Assembly: GCA_019925105.1 (NCBI GenBank)
Contig: JAHGAU010000003.1
Coordinates: 1,302,001-1,366,000, forward strand
Reading direction: 5' to 3'
Source of the DNA: Niebla homalea
Lineage: Eukaryota; Ascomycota; Lecanoromycetes; Lecanorales; Ramalinaceae
DNA: 64,000 bases
In this document: positions 31,102-42,900 of the stretch, one piece after another
Layout: every line of letters starts with the position of its first letter
Position numbering within the stretch: position 1 is the first letter of the stretch
Position numbers and translations under genes: made by a program
Notes under the pieces: generated by a model
Seen by the model: only the letters and a program-made list of their open reading frames with translations
Databases searched by the model: none
Told to the model about the DNA's origin: nothing

Positions 31102-34100
31102 TCAATGTTGCAGTAACCTTTCTCCTGACGTGCTATCCCGGTTCAAGTCCTTATTCACCTGCCCCTGCATCTTCCTCATCGCCTCCTTGTGGGCGTCCGC
31201 GAGATTGCCCCTGCGCATCTCCCTTTCCACAAGCTTCTTCCGCTGCTTGTCCACCATTTGTGCATGTTGTACGCTACTCCGTATGCGCTGCTTATCCTCA
31301 ATCATCTCCTGTCGGCGGTCTTCCAGGTCTGCATTCTCTTGGAGGTCTGCGTGAGCATGGTCGCCCGCTAGAGAGGCCCGCCAGGCAAGGATTGCAGGCG
31401 ACTCGGGGCGGGATTTGGAGGATGGATGGCCGCGGATGTGGGCCGTTGAGAGGCGGGAGGGGTTGCGGACGGGATCGGATGATTGGAAGGACGCCGAGGA
31501 GGATGGACGTCTGAGTTGCGGGTTGGATTGCTCCAGATAGGTGGCTGAGGCACGGCGGTTGAGATTGGGTTGATGGTTGGCGGAGGGTAGTCGGTCGAAA
31601 TAAGACTGGTGTTTGGGGTTGGAGGACTGTCGAGTGACGCCTTGCGGGGTTTGCTGTAGCTGGAGCAAAGCTCTGCGTTGGGAGAGGGGGATATCGTCAT
31701 TTTCACCAATGTTGGAGAGGGAGGCGCTGAGGGAGGAGCTCGAGGAAGACCGGCGCGGGAGCGGAGCAGGCTGGGACATTCGTGCTTGGAGAGACGTTGA
31801 CTGTGGCCGGGCACGCACACGTGAATCACGTTGCGACATCAGGTGATCGGGCATCGGAGCGAATCGAGGTTTGAAGCTGGCTTCCACATCTTCTTCAATC
31901 GGTGTTTCGGCCAAGGGCGAGCTTATAAGGGGCGTTGAGCTGCTCCGCAAGCCGCGTTGCGATTGTAGAGAAGCCTGAGAGGAGCGAACTTTGAGGGAGT
32001 GTCGGCGAGAAGCTTCGGGGTTGCTGAGGAGAGATGTTCGAGAGGGTGTACTGATAGGGCTGCTGATGGGCTTCGAGCGAAGGATAGGATTAGAGGCTCT
32101 GTGTCGTGGAAGCTGCGGCTGTTGAGCAGCTTGCTCGTTGATCATACTGTCGCGGGCAGTGCCGTCGAACAATGCACTTGCCGACGCCTTGTTAGTAGGA
32201 GATGTCGAAGTCGACGGAAGGGGCTCGGGTTCTGCTGTCAAGGGTGTCTGGCCAAGAGCCTGGACATCAACAGGAGCTACACGTTCTGCCTTCCTGACAG
32301 TCGGCTGCGGTGAGCTAGTCCTCAGATCATCTACTTCAGGTATATCGGCATTGCTTAAGTGCTTTGCCCATTCATTGGTCCTATAGGCCATCACGACTTT
32401 AGAAGCAGCCTCTGGGAGGTTTTGCGCAAGAGTTGTTCGCTTATTCGGTGGGTCTGAGCCACGCGAGGTGCCATCGGTCTCAGAGGTCGCTGCTGTCTTC
32501 ACGCTCTGAGTGAGCTTCGGGGTGGTGATTGCGCTCTCTACCTCCGCATTTTCGACATTCGCAGTCTCATATTCTGACGGCGTTGCTGGCGAGTTATCAC
32601 GTTGACCCTGCGCAGTAGCCGACTTCGGCTGGCTGCACGTCGTATCGGCTGCAGCTTTCCCATTCGCATTTTCTTTGGCTTCTGGAACTGACCTATCTAG
32701 ATCCTCCGCGGGTAGCATTTCGGGATGCCGCTGGAATGTGTCGGACAGTGGCAATGGCTTAGGGCTCACTTCTTCAACGGACATCCCGTCTACTGTGGCG
32801 TCAAGGGACGAAGCGGTATCAGACTCGACGTGGGAGTCCACTAATGCCTCAACAGACTCCGATCGAGCCTGTGATTGTCTTTTTGGCTTGCCCGAAAACT
32901 TCCTGACAACTGACGATCCAGACAGCCTTTTGGCAGCCGTTGATGGGTAGCGATCAGAAGCTGCAAATGTTGCCACAGAGGATATATCATCGTCGTCCAT
33001 AATTGTTGCGTACGGGACCTTGAATGGCAAAGGGGGAACCTTTGCCTGTTGGGGGGGCGAGGCGTGAGGCATCTCTAAGTTTGTAACGTCTGAGGGAGTC
33101 CTGTGCTGATGAACGTCCATCGAGGTCCGTGCCCTTGACTTGGCGGATCTGGTGGAGAGATTGGACTTCACCGATCGGATTGACTTTGCAACAGGGTTCG
33201 AAGGTGATGGTTCTGGAGCCTCATCGTCCTGGGCCACGGGAACGACAATCCTTCCATCTCTCGCATGCTGAGAGCTATAAGAGGACATGTCGTGTAATTC
33301 GATACCCTCGTCCGGAATCTCTCGTACGTCCACGATGCTCATTGAACCTTTGCGCGTGCTTGCCTCAGTACCAATGCCTGAGTCGACTTGTGATTCCTTG
33401 CTTTTGACTTGGCTTCCATAAGCGGCATCCCAAACAGCCCTATCACGCTCATTGCCTTCCTCAAGTTTTCTCCCTAGATCCTCATCTGCCTGCTCACGTT
33501 GCTGGTCTTGTCGCTTCTGCTCAGCGGCTCGTTGCTCCCTTCGTTGTCTTACAATCTGCCACACCTTCATTTGAGACATCACACCAAGCACAAAAAGAAT
33601 GAGGATGCAGGCAGTCTCTACCCGGATGCCTCGAGTGATGGGGTATGGTCCGGCGTATTGATAAGGAAAGAGACCCTTGTTCAGATCCCAGATATAGAGC
33701 CAGAATTCTTTCAATCCTGCGCGGCTGAACATGTCTACCCCCAGCACGATCGCGGTAGCTCCAGCAAAGGAGGTGGACCCGATAAGACCATACGGGCGAG
33801 TGTGGTGGCTAATGTATAGGCCAAAAGCAGTAGCTGTGAAGCAGCCAATGAAGATTGCTCGTCCAGCGGTAGACGTGACGAGCCCATCCGCTTTCAAGAC
33901 TAGAAACCACATACTCAGAGCAAATCCACCGATCAAACAGCCCAAGCCCTCAGTGATATCTGCGAACACGGCGGCGATGCCTCCGAACACTGCACCTGTC
34001 ATGACAATCGCAACAAGGTAGGCTCCCTGAATCGCATTCGAGACGGGCGGGTGCATGACATAGATGATCAAGACGGTCACGGCGAGGCTGAAAAGGTAGA

Positions 34101-34560
34101 CAGTCGAGAGCGCAACGTGCAGCCATTTGGTCTTGATCCCAATAACTGTGTAGACAGCACCCGAGAGTATCAGCAGAGCGCCGGCGACAGCCAAGGCTGG
34201 TGTGACCTCTGGGTGGATGGGCAATCCGTGGATATGAGGAGTTGAGGTCAGGTTACTGCCGTCGGTCGCGTCGAGTGTTGCATTAGCTATTGGGGCAGCA
34301 GTAGGTCCTAGAACGACGCCTGATGATGCTGCAGCTGTTGCCGAAGACGATATTGCGGTTTGTGAAGCAGAGGTAGCTGTCATTGAAGACGAACGCCTGC
34401 TCGTCGCGGACGATGCTATCGCTGCTGCATATGACGCTGGTGCCGTGGTAGTCGGCTCATTCTGGCGTGGGTGAATGGCCAGTCGATAGGCCTGACCAGG
34501 TACGCAGTTGCTTGCTAGCAAGAAAATCTGACATGGGCCGAGCAAGCAAGACAGCCGCAT
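31102..34560 (-). CDS. Large DUF4203 (TM7S3/TM198-like) membrane protein
   Basis: Single exon, 1152 residues, ATG 34560. Signal peptide (MRLSCLLGPCQIFLLASN), then an ~85-residue Ser/Thr/Ala-rich extracellular stalk likely to be O-glycosylated, then about seven hydrophobic spans between residues ~121 and ~345: LAVAGALLILSGAVYTVIGI, LYLISHH-type loops, GAYLVAIVMTGAVFGGIAAV, GCLIGGFALSMWFLVLKA and CILILFVLGVMSQMKVWQIV. This is the DUF4203 arrangement. A charged coiled coil (REQRAAEQKRQDQQREQADE) follows at the membrane exit, then ~750 disordered cytoplasmic residues rich in Ser, Pro and Arg with many likely phosphorylation sites. A second coiled coil (about residues 1080-1140, DRRQEMIEDKQRIRSS) ends the protein. 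The family's role is unknown; the layout suggests a surface sensor or scaffold. Confidence 0.88.
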   Translation of the reverse strand: MRLSCLLGPCQIFLLASNCVPGQAYRLAIHPRQNEPTTTAPASYAAAIASSATSRRSSSMTATSASQTAISSSATAAASSGVVLGPTAAPIANATLDATDGSNLTSTPHIHGLPIHPEVTPALAVAGALLILSGAVYTVIGIKTKWLHVALSTVYLFSLAVTVLIIYVMHPPVSNAIQGAYLVAIVMTGAVFGGIAAVFADITEGLGCLIGGFALSMWFLVLKADGLVTSTAGRAIFIGCFTATAFGLYISHHTRPYGLIGSTSFAGATAIVLGVDMFSRAGLKEFWLYIWDLNKGLFPYQYAGPYPITRGIRVETACILILFVLGVMSQMKVWQIVRQRREQRAAEQKRQDQQREQADEDLGRKLEEGNERDRAVWDAAYGSQVKSKESQVDSGIGTEASTRKGSMSIVDVREIPDEGIELHDMSSYSSQHARDGRIVVPVAQDDEAPEPSPSNPVAKSIRSVKSNLSTRSAKSRARTSMDVHQHRTPSDVTNLEMPHASPPQQAKVPPLPFKVPYATIMDDDDISSVATFAASDRYPSTAAKRLSGSSVVRKFSGKPKRQSQARSESVEALVDSHVESDTASSLDATVDGMSVEEVSPKPLPLSDTFQRHPEMLPAEDLDRSVPEAKENANGKAAADTTCSQPKSATAQGQRDNSPATPSEYETANVENAEVESAITTPKLTQSVKTAATSETDGTSRGSDPPNKRTTLAQNLPEAASKVVMAYRTNEWAKHLSNADIPEVDDLRTSSPQPTVRKAERVAPVDVQALGQTPLTAEPEPLPSTSTSPTNKASASALFDGTARDSMINEQAAQQPQLPRHRASNPILRSKPISSPISTPSRTSLLSNPEASRRHSLKVRSSQASLQSQRGLRSSSTPLISSPLAETPIEEDVEASFKPRFAPMPDHLMSQRDSRVRARPQSTSLQARMSQPAPLPRRSSSSSSLSASLSNIGENDDIPLSQRRALLQLQQTPQGVTRQSSNPKHQSYFDRLPSANHQPNLNRRASATYLEQSNPQLRRPSSSASFQSSDPVRNPSRLSTAHIRGHPSSKSRPESPAILAWRASLAGDHAHADLQENADLEDRRQEMIEDKQRIRSSVQHAQMVDKQRKKLVEREMRRGNLADAHKEAMRKMQGQVNKDLNRDSTSGERLLQH

Positions 34561-35928
34561 TCCTGTGATTTGGACGAAGTGAGGAGGTATACGCTGCCAG
34601 CCCCTTGCCGTGAACGGAACGATCTTCCTGTTATCTCCTGCTCAATTTGGAGCCAAGCATGAAGGAAGGGGTTTTTTGAGGGGTGTCTGGGGTACTCGTT
34701 GCTGCAATTGCTGTTGGTGGGGTGTTCAATGATTAGTATACTGGACATTAAGTTCATCTGATATCATCGTAATCGGCGCAAAAACGACTGGCTCGGGAAG
34801 CAGCAAGAAACGATAATGACTTTTCTTCACCAGTGGTGCCAGGTCGATGAAGCAGCTCGAGCAAGACAGCGCAGAGGAGGAAGAGTGACGGAGCTGCAGG
34901 GAAGCAGGACGGGCAAGGACCAATGGACAGTGAACGACAAGCTCCATGGCATGGCAGGGATTCGCTTTGGGACGTGTTGGCGTTAGACTTGGACGGCGGC
35001 GGCCTTGTTGTCGGAAGGTCTGCAACGCGAATCCGGGGCGAATTGTAGCAAGCTGCCTGATTGCACCATCGCCAATCTCGTAAGCACGACCACTGACCAT
35101 TTGCTCAGAGTCTCGGGTCGGCCGCTGTTGATTGACGAGGCGATTCCCAATTCAGCGGGCTCTCTTTAATGAATATACCCAAACTGGTTGGTCTTGAGGT
35201 CCATTTTGACTTTAGAGGCCGAGATGACGGCAGATCAAGGAAATTGCGCAGTGAAGCCTGTGATTGGGGGCGATCTTTGCAAATCTCCGATCATCCGATG
35301 GGCCTGAACTCTCAAGAGAAAAAGGTTCGAAACAACTCACCAGCTTGCTTGTCGAATTGGTCCACCGCCGGCCCATTGACTTCATGGCCTCTGTCATGTT
35401 GTATAAAGCTCCTCAGCTACTACTCAGAACACTAAAGGCCAAATTTCGAGGCTCAAGAGGCGTTAACATTCTTGCCATGATGTCGGCTCTTCACATCTGT
35501 AAACAAGGACGCCCCTTCCGGTTTAGGCTAGCAGGTAACTACCAGATTATTAAGGGTCTTCTGATCTTCTCACTTCTGCAGCTTTGCTGCAGCTTTGCTG
35601 ATTCTGTCCATTCCTGTCGCAATTTGAGCCTGCATAATGGAACTCGGATCGTGTACCTACTCTATTTCCTCATGCAAAAGCTGCATAGACTTATGTAAAG
35701 CACCGCCAATGATCAACCACGTGCATGACAAATATCGATGGTGGCGTGGGCTCATGGGCTCCGGACAGCTGGTAAAAGAGTCAAAATCACTCATCGAGCC
35801 AAAACCTTCACCCGCATGAAAAACACTCTGTGAGGACACTCTATTGCCCCAAACTCAAGCTTGCATAACACACATAGTAATACATCATGATGGCTCAACA
35901 AAGTCCTGATAGCATCAGGCACCAATCC
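34561..35928. other. Intergenic, no gene recognised
   Basis: About 1.4 kb. Promoter of the DUF4203 gene at the left and 3' flank of ERF4 at the right. A short tandem copy (ctgcagctttgctgcagctt) lies at about 35577-35597. Frames on both strands lack family features. Confidence 0.4.
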
Positions 35929-36660
35929 TCATCCGTTTGTATGCCCATTCGTTCCACCCTCGCCCTCTGCCACGCTCCCCTCCTTACTCTCCGCGATGCC
36001 AACTTTGGGATCTGGGACTTGAATATCGAGACAGATGTAGCCAGTCCTTCGTAAAGGCACCACTTTGATCAAATCTGCCTCCTCATTGCTTTCCATTAAT
36101 CCGGATTGCCGTCTGTCCCCATTCCACCGTTCGATGAATGCTTCCACATCTCTGCACCCTTTCTTCACCCCCGCGAAGCCTGCGTCCTCCCAGAGCCATC
36201 CGGACAGTATGCCGAGCAACAGATCCGTCCAGGCTCGCCACCCGTAGGGCGAGAATGTAGCTATCAATCGTTCATTGACGCCTGAGACCAACGTCCGGAA
36301 ATCTGCTTCACCGACCCAGGACTCTAGTATCTCGGGGTATGTATTGCTGAACGTGGGCGCGAGGTCGCCAGCGATCATCCAGTCTCTTGGTATCCGTATA
36401 ATGCGCGTGCTCTCGTAGAGGGGAGAGGAAGGGGGAACGTGGGAATTGATGTGCGGGAAACACGGATGGGACGGGTTCCAGGGCAGAGCTGCTGGATCTT
36501 GACTGTCTGTGGGGAGAGATGATTTCTGGGATGAGGCGTAGGAGATGCGCGCGCGGCTCGACGGCCGCTGAGAATAGCCGTACTCGAGATCTTTCGCGGG
36601 CGTTGGAGGGCGCTTGGATGGCGAGTCGGAGTTTGCTGCTATCGAATCCGTCGGAGACAT
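35929..36660 (-). CDS. ERF4: ERF4 / Golgin A7-type palmitoyltransferase subunit
   Basis: Single exon, 243 residues, ATG 36660. A disordered N-terminus is followed by the Erf4 domain: WNPSHPCFPHINSHVPPSSP, STRIIRIPRDWMIAGDLAP, FSNTYPEILESWVGEADFR, LIATFSPYGWRAWTDLLLG with a hydrophobic hairpin (ILSGWLWEDAGFAG), and VVPLRRTGYICLDIQVPDP near the C-terminus. The last two motifs are strongly diagnostic. ERF4 pairs with the DHHC enzyme ERF2 at the ER to palmitoylate Ras proteins. The ERF2 partner is not in this window. The Gly/Glu-rich tail is unremarkable. Confidence 0.92.
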   Translation of the reverse strand: MSPTDSIAANSDSPSKRPPTPAKDLEYGYSQRPSSRARISYASSQKSSLPTDSQDPAALPWNPSHPCFPHINSHVPPSSPLYESTRIIRIPRDWMIAGDLAPTFSNTYPEILESWVGEADFRTLVSGVNERLIATFSPYGWRAWTDLLLGILSGWLWEDAGFAGVKKGCRDVEAFIERWNGDRRQSGLMESNEEADLIKVVPLRRTGYICLDIQVPDPKVGIAESKEGSVAEGEGGTNGHTNG

Positions 36661-37299
36661 TGCAGAAAGCCGTACAAACGGTAGGATCAGAGGATCAATT
36701 TCTATGTATCCGTGAAGTGAAGGAAGCTTGCATCAGGATTTGCTCCAATAGAGCCTTGTAATAGCCGTTATCAGGAGAGGCTATGCCATTGAAAGCTCGA
36801 GCGCTATGCACGCTATAGTCATAACACAGAATGCTGCCTACGACCAGTTGTCGCTAACAATGACTTTGCTGTTATTGATGCAACCTTAAGGTCATTTCCC
36901 AAATACTCGCTGCCGATGTTAACAGCCTAGAACTATGGACGGTCTTGGCGGTCGACATGAATGCACAGACCAAATTCAGGGGTTTGAACTTTGAAGCCGG
37001 TTGCGCCGGGCCCTAGGAAAGCTCCCCGAAACGGTCCCCTCACACTTAGGCCTTACATGGACTGGTTGTGAGGGCATGAACAAAGACCAGTTCGTGACAG
37101 ATGCAAGATAGGGCGAACCACATGGCCTGGAATGTGGAAGGTGTCGATCGGGGCAACAGCATAGCCTAACCAGGGACAATGTGGTGGAATGCTAGCAGCT
37201 TAAGTGTGACGGCATTCTTGTAAAGCTCATCTGGCGATCGATCTACTCATTTACTGACCCACTTCGTGGTTCTGTACTTGAGTAGAAATTTGCGATCAA
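36661..37299. other. Intergenic
   Basis: ERF4 promoter side and 3' flank of glutathione synthetase. No gene seen. Confidence 0.4.
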
Positions 37300-39131
37300 C
37301 TAAAGATCGTCTACAAGACAAGCGCTGTCAACTGCACCAAAACCTGCGGCGACACCTCCTTCCTCACTCTCCCTCCCCTTTGTCCTCAACAGATATCCTG
37401 CTTCTTCATTGAGAAGGATTCTTGAGCCTCCACCCCCTTCATGCGTAGTCCGCCACAAGCAGGTGCCATATACTCCAAGCTCACCAATCACTCCACCGCT
37501 TTGCACTTCCCCATTCCTGAAGATCGCGTTTGACAGGGGAGGAGGCTCGATGAGCTCCATCAAGATGTGGCTTCGATACTTCTGCTCGTCGTCGCCTAAC
37601 GATGAGAGGTGTTCCGGTATCTTAGCTCCATAGATGTTATTGCCTCCGCCTTCTCGTTGCGGCTTCAAGACGTATTTGAGTGATTTGCTAGAGTCTTTGG
37701 CTATGGTCAAGGCATGTCTACCCTGCTTGCTGTCATCCAAAGGGTAGATCGTCGCAAAGGTTGCTCTCATTCGATCGACATTGGCCTTGTACGATGTGTT
37801 GACAAGAAAGCGGTGGAGATGGGGCGACGATGGCATCGCTAAGATCTGCTGAATCTTTTTGCTACCAGCCAGATGCGTGAGTATTGATGGGCATTTGATG
37901 GCCGCAGACCTTTCCAGATGAAGACGAGCTTGCCATGCCGATGACGCTTCGTATTCATCTGGAGAATAACCCGCACGAAAATAGAGTGTGGTGACCTCGA
38001 ATCTCTCTGAGCCTAGGTAAGAAGCATGATAGAGCAGAGGACGACCCTCGTGATGGGGCGGTATAGATGTGTGATCAAGAATAGCCGCGAATGGAAGTCG
38101 GAACACTGCAATCCTATGGTGTGTCTGTAGGTACGTCGAAATTGCCAGTTGATCAAAGACGTTGTTCTCTCCATCTTGAACGACGAAAAGAATACATTTC
38201 CGCAAGGACGGGTCTGATTTGGCCGGACCGTAGGCTTCATGAGCCGTTTGCAGCGCGTATGAGATCGACTCAACCGATGTATTGGACGGCAGTGCAGTTT
38301 TGCGGATGCTGCCCGAGTTCGCCATTGGGTAAGCATCGATGTCAAGAAGGTATCTATGGCCAGGATCAGTACGCGGCTGTCCTCATGGAAACTGCATTAG
38401 ATTACCCATGAAGCGCTGATACTTTGGCAGCAAGGCCGCCAAACGATGAAGCGATGGTGTTGAACTCCACTTGTTTTATACCAAGCGTTCCTGATCCATT
38501 TGCATTATCCTGGTGGACCATGTAGTCAGAACGAAAGATCCCGAGAGAGAGATGCTGATCACCGTTCAGTACATTCTCTTCAAGAAGAGCGCTGTCGTAG
38601 TACTTGCGCATATCCTTCCTTCCTGACTTCCAAATGAACGTTCCAAAGATTGTTGATGAAATGGTCAACATCCTTAAGCCTGTCGGCTCTTCATGTCAGA
38701 CTCAATAGCTGGGATAACGATGCGGTAAAGGCAATGCCAAGTGCTAGCTTGAAGATGCGCTGAGAGCTACGCAGCCGATGAAATAAATCAAGTGATGCAG
38801 TGGAACGGCGTGAATTGCGCTACACCTACTGTGCAACCACGTCTTCGAGCCAGTCAACGTCATCCGCGATAGCAGCGTACAGCTCGTTGTAGGTGCATTG
38901 AAGGGCTTTGGCCTCCTCGAAACAAGATCGCGGGAACAGGCTCGGAAAAAGAGTAACAGGCGCTGTGATTGCTAAAGAGCTGGATTCAGGAGCATGTGGA
39001 GCAAGAAGAACTCTAGATGGCCGGACAGCCAGGCCATTCAAGATCGACCAGTCTTTGATGTTCGCCAATAGATACTGGAGCTGGCTGTCATCCACCAGTG
39101 GCGGATAATCAGGATAAATTGAATGATTCAT
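37300..39131 (-). CDS. GSH2: Glutathione synthetase
   Basis: Four exons, 39131-38830, 38679-38604, 38554-38406 and 38353-37300, 526 residues. Introns are 150, 49 and 52 bp (donors GTAGGT, GTACTA, GTAATC). Splicing restores LEDVVAQLKDVDHFINNLW, RKEGYAQHLSLGIFRSDYM and KVSALHGYLLDIDAYP, all expected in the eukaryotic enzyme. Other features: NIKDWSILNGLAVRP near the start, QVEFNTIASSFGG in the substrate site, LKPQREGGGNNIYG (Gly-rich lid over ATP) and LMELIEPPPLSNAI, with a second Gly-rich stretch near the end (EGGGGSRILLNEEAGYLLRT). It joins gamma-glutamylcysteine to Gly using ATP, in the cytosol as a dimer. ATG 39131 follows an in-frame GTG; length fits the family. Confidence 0.95.
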
Positions 39132-39996
39132 GGAGAGAATGGGTTTGAAGTCATCTGGCACTCAAAAAAGCTCTATATCTCGAACCCGCTGACAATTACA
39201 TAGGTAGTTTTCACAATCCATATGCTGAGAATTAGACTTGAGGGATATTGGAACAGGTTGCAATAGCATTGTCACCATGATATTACTACAAGAATCTAGC
39301 TGCTTTGGGTATAACGGAGGTCTCCAGACGCGCGACTAGCGAGGCGACATCACGTCGTCCAAAGCTTCATCATTGGCTTGTCGAGGTACTCTAGCTTTCG
39401 AAGAATAAGCTACAACCCCTGGAGCTGAGGTGGTCGGTGGAGGGCGAGTCAAGTGTGGTGCCTAGTGAGGGTTTGAAGTCCTGCGTTATCGTGGAGAGTT
39501 ATTTGCCTCTTCGTCCCGTCTTGTCATTGTGAAGTATATTCTCACAAAATTAAGCTTCACTTGCAGCCATCAACTCTCTCTTCTCGTAAGCCTTGATTGA
39601 CTGCTCAAAACTCGTCATGTATCGCAATTTCCCATTCTTGAAACAGGTCGAGAGGATTTCTACCAGCCTCTAGACTTCATCGTTGGCTGCTCAACACTCC
39701 GAACCGTGACTTGCAGCCTCCGCTGGCATAATCGAGAGTACTTGAGCACCGAAGAAACTATTCGATAACGAAAGATGCGCATTACCCGTGAAAGATCCGA
39801 ATACCCGCTTCGCTGATTAGTCGGAGGTGCGGTTGCAGCTGGTAGCGACCCTTTGCCAGCTAGAAGCTTTTCATCCACTTAGACCAAATTGAGCCAAACT
39901 CGGACCCTCGGACCACCTCCAATCATTTGACGTTACATAACGCTTGATCGAGGACTTGTTGCAGCTCGCGTTTGTGAAGTCGAGCCTGGTGGGACC
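39132..39996. promoter_or_regulatory. 865 bp divergent promoter region (GSH2 / SNF2 gene)
   Basis: Separates the start codons of two divergently transcribed genes. Short frames only; no binding site can be named. Confidence 0.4.
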
Positions 39997-42900
39997 ATGA
40001 CCTCGATGGGAGATCTACAATTGCTCTTTCCTGAAAATCAAGCACAGGCGCTGCAGAGAGCCTCATGTCCTGTCTTCGTAGAGTTCTTTCCTTTCGGGCC
40101 GAAGCATCTCAAACCCACGTTGAGGAATAGTACTTTTATCCGTCTGGCCCCTCCTCCTGAGGCAGCCCAGCCATGGCATTCGGCCCTAGGGGTAAAGAAG
40201 GCAAAGGAAGCCTCGAAGCCTCAAAGGTACATCTCTGGTACTGATTTTCAGCTTCACGGCGGCTTCACAGCTTCGCAGCAGTGCGATGGACAAGCGGATG
40301 ATAATCAATCGGCGTCGGCGACGGCCCTGTCGCCACGGAGGCAGATGGCAGTGGACGAAATTGAATATAATCTAAATGAAACTACCGTGAGTACCCTCCA
40401 TGTCTCCTTCATGGCTAAACATGGACTGATGGACAAACACAGGTTGATGTTCCACCTCCTCAAAAGAAAAAGCGCCTTGATCTTTGTCAGCTCAAGAACA
40501 TCCCACTGTTGTCAAGGGCATCGCCGGGCTGGGAATCGCGAACAGCGGATAGTCTTCAATTCGCGGAAGAGGGCGGAGAACCTGGACTTGACCCGATACC
40601 CCCACAAATCAAGCACGTTCAAGATTCCCGGCCTCCTCCTTTGACCCAGCCCAATGTTCCTTCAACGACAATCCTACCCGCCGAAAAGAATGCATTGGTA
40701 CCAGGACGTATGTTTCGTGATGAGAGAGGTCGCAAGCGGCTGATGCCCATTTTGACATCCATGGATGGGCAGCCTCCGATCCATCGTTCTGACCCATCGT
40801 CAGAACGCCGTCTAGACTTACAGAGTTCGACCTTGGCCCAATACCCCGATTTCAAAGATACAAAGCTCGGCAAGAAATCTCGGCGGCTAGCAAGTCAAGT
40901 ATATCTGGGGCTCGAATCACTGCCTGTCGACAGTCTCTTCTACGAGAGGGCTAAATTCGGAGATATGCTGGACACACAGACACCTGAGCCAGAATTTCTT
41001 TCCTTTGTCCGCTCAACTCACAGTAGCACAGGTCAACAGCTGTATGTCCATCGCAGGGTCAAGTGTTACCTGCGATCACAACCTACGAATTTATTTTCGG
41101 GTACAGAACAATGTCTTGGCCGTTTACCATATCCGAGCTGGATTGGGAGGAAAAAGATCCCACTTTCGACAACCATATTCTCCAAAAGTGCTGATCATTC
41201 AATCGCAGCTTTCCGCTCGAGGCGTAGTTGTTGGCGCAGAGAGACTTTCGATAAAAAAGACTCTGCCCTGGGTCATGCTGGAGGGCCAGGCCTGTTCGAC
41301 GTCCCTGGTCCAACATCGGAATCCCTGGACTTGGATGATGAGCTCAAAGGTCTTGAAAAGTGGAAATATCTAGACGATCATCAATATGTTCTTCCAGCAT
41401 ACGGAGATTCAGGATCCGAGGGTGAATATGACATGGACACATGGAAAGAGATGGAGGATGAAGCTGATAGGAGACTCGAAAGACCAGAAAGGAAGTCGAA
41501 AAAATCGTTGCTTGATGTGGACGAGGTGCAAAAAACGATCACTGCGGCTATGGAGGTAATGATTGCGGAATGGAACCGTAGCAAAAGGCCCAAGCTGGAA
41601 CCAAGAGCATGGCGAATTTGGACAAAAACTAGGCGTGACAAGACCCTACTTTACCAAGTAAGAGCCAAAGATACAAAGATCAAGGACTTGGAGCTACGAG
41701 TCGAGAATTTGTGCGCTGAGATCACTAAGGAGGCATGGGATACCAATAAGACTTTGACTAGGCAATGCAAGATCCTCGAGCCCTCCATATCCGATCTTGA
41801 AGAAAATAAATGGGCCAGGGAAATCTTGTTGAATCCCTTAGCGCCAAAGAAATCTCGGATGCCCGTACGGTCCAATAAACGCGCACCAAAACAAGATTAC
41901 GGTACGCGTGATACATCACCGCTCCTTGAAGGTGAAGAGGTAATTGCATCCACCAGCGGTTCTTCTTGCACGTCTAGCGACGGGCTGGAAGATTTCATCG
42001 TTAGTGAGGAGGACGACAGCGCTTCTCTTAGACCTACTGCTTTTTGTGATTCTGATAGCGTGTCATCGACTTTTGAGGAGGTGACGGATCCTGTGCCTGT
42101 GCGTGACAATCAACATCCGTCTCCCTTACCACAAAGGCCACATCTTTCGCACTCAAAGACGGCATCATCCCATTTGAAACACTTGTCAGATAACATCATT
42201 GATTTGACTCAAGACCCTGAGAATCCGACAACTGACTCCGAGAGCGCGACTGAGGCTACCATACCCAGGATCTCGACTCCAGTTATCGACAGCGACTCTA
42301 GCGGTGGCATTTGGCGTCGGGGTAACAAAATTTCCTTCAAGACTCCGCCAAAGAAACGACCTAAGGAAGAGGTCATAGATCTAGTGAGCTCTCCAGAGAT
42401 GGACTTCCCATTCCTGAGCTCCCTCCCGGCGGACAAACGCAAGCTTTCCGAGCTGCCCGGATCCAATGATATCTCACCTTCGTTGTATGACGAAAGAGTA
42501 CTACACACAGAGGACGTTGCAACTCAACCCAAGAAAGGAAAAACACCAGCAGAGATCCTGGTCAACCCCGAAGCTCAGCTGCCAAGACAATTTTTTCTCG
42601 ATCCACGATTCGGTAACGGGCGTGTTCTCAAGCCTCATCAGGTAAAAGCGCTCCAAAAAATTTGGACAGCAGTTGCTGCACCCCCTAGACCCGGACGCGG
42701 ATACATTCTGGCCCACACGATGGGCTTAGGGAAGACTGCAACGATGATTGCAGTCCTTCAAGCTATCGCACAAGTCGGAAAATGCAACAATCAATATCTC
42801 AAGCTCACAATGGCAGCTGATTTTCGGAATCAGAATCTACACGCTCTCATACTTTGCCCTGCCCACTTGGTCAAGAATTGGATGAATGAATTGCGCCGCT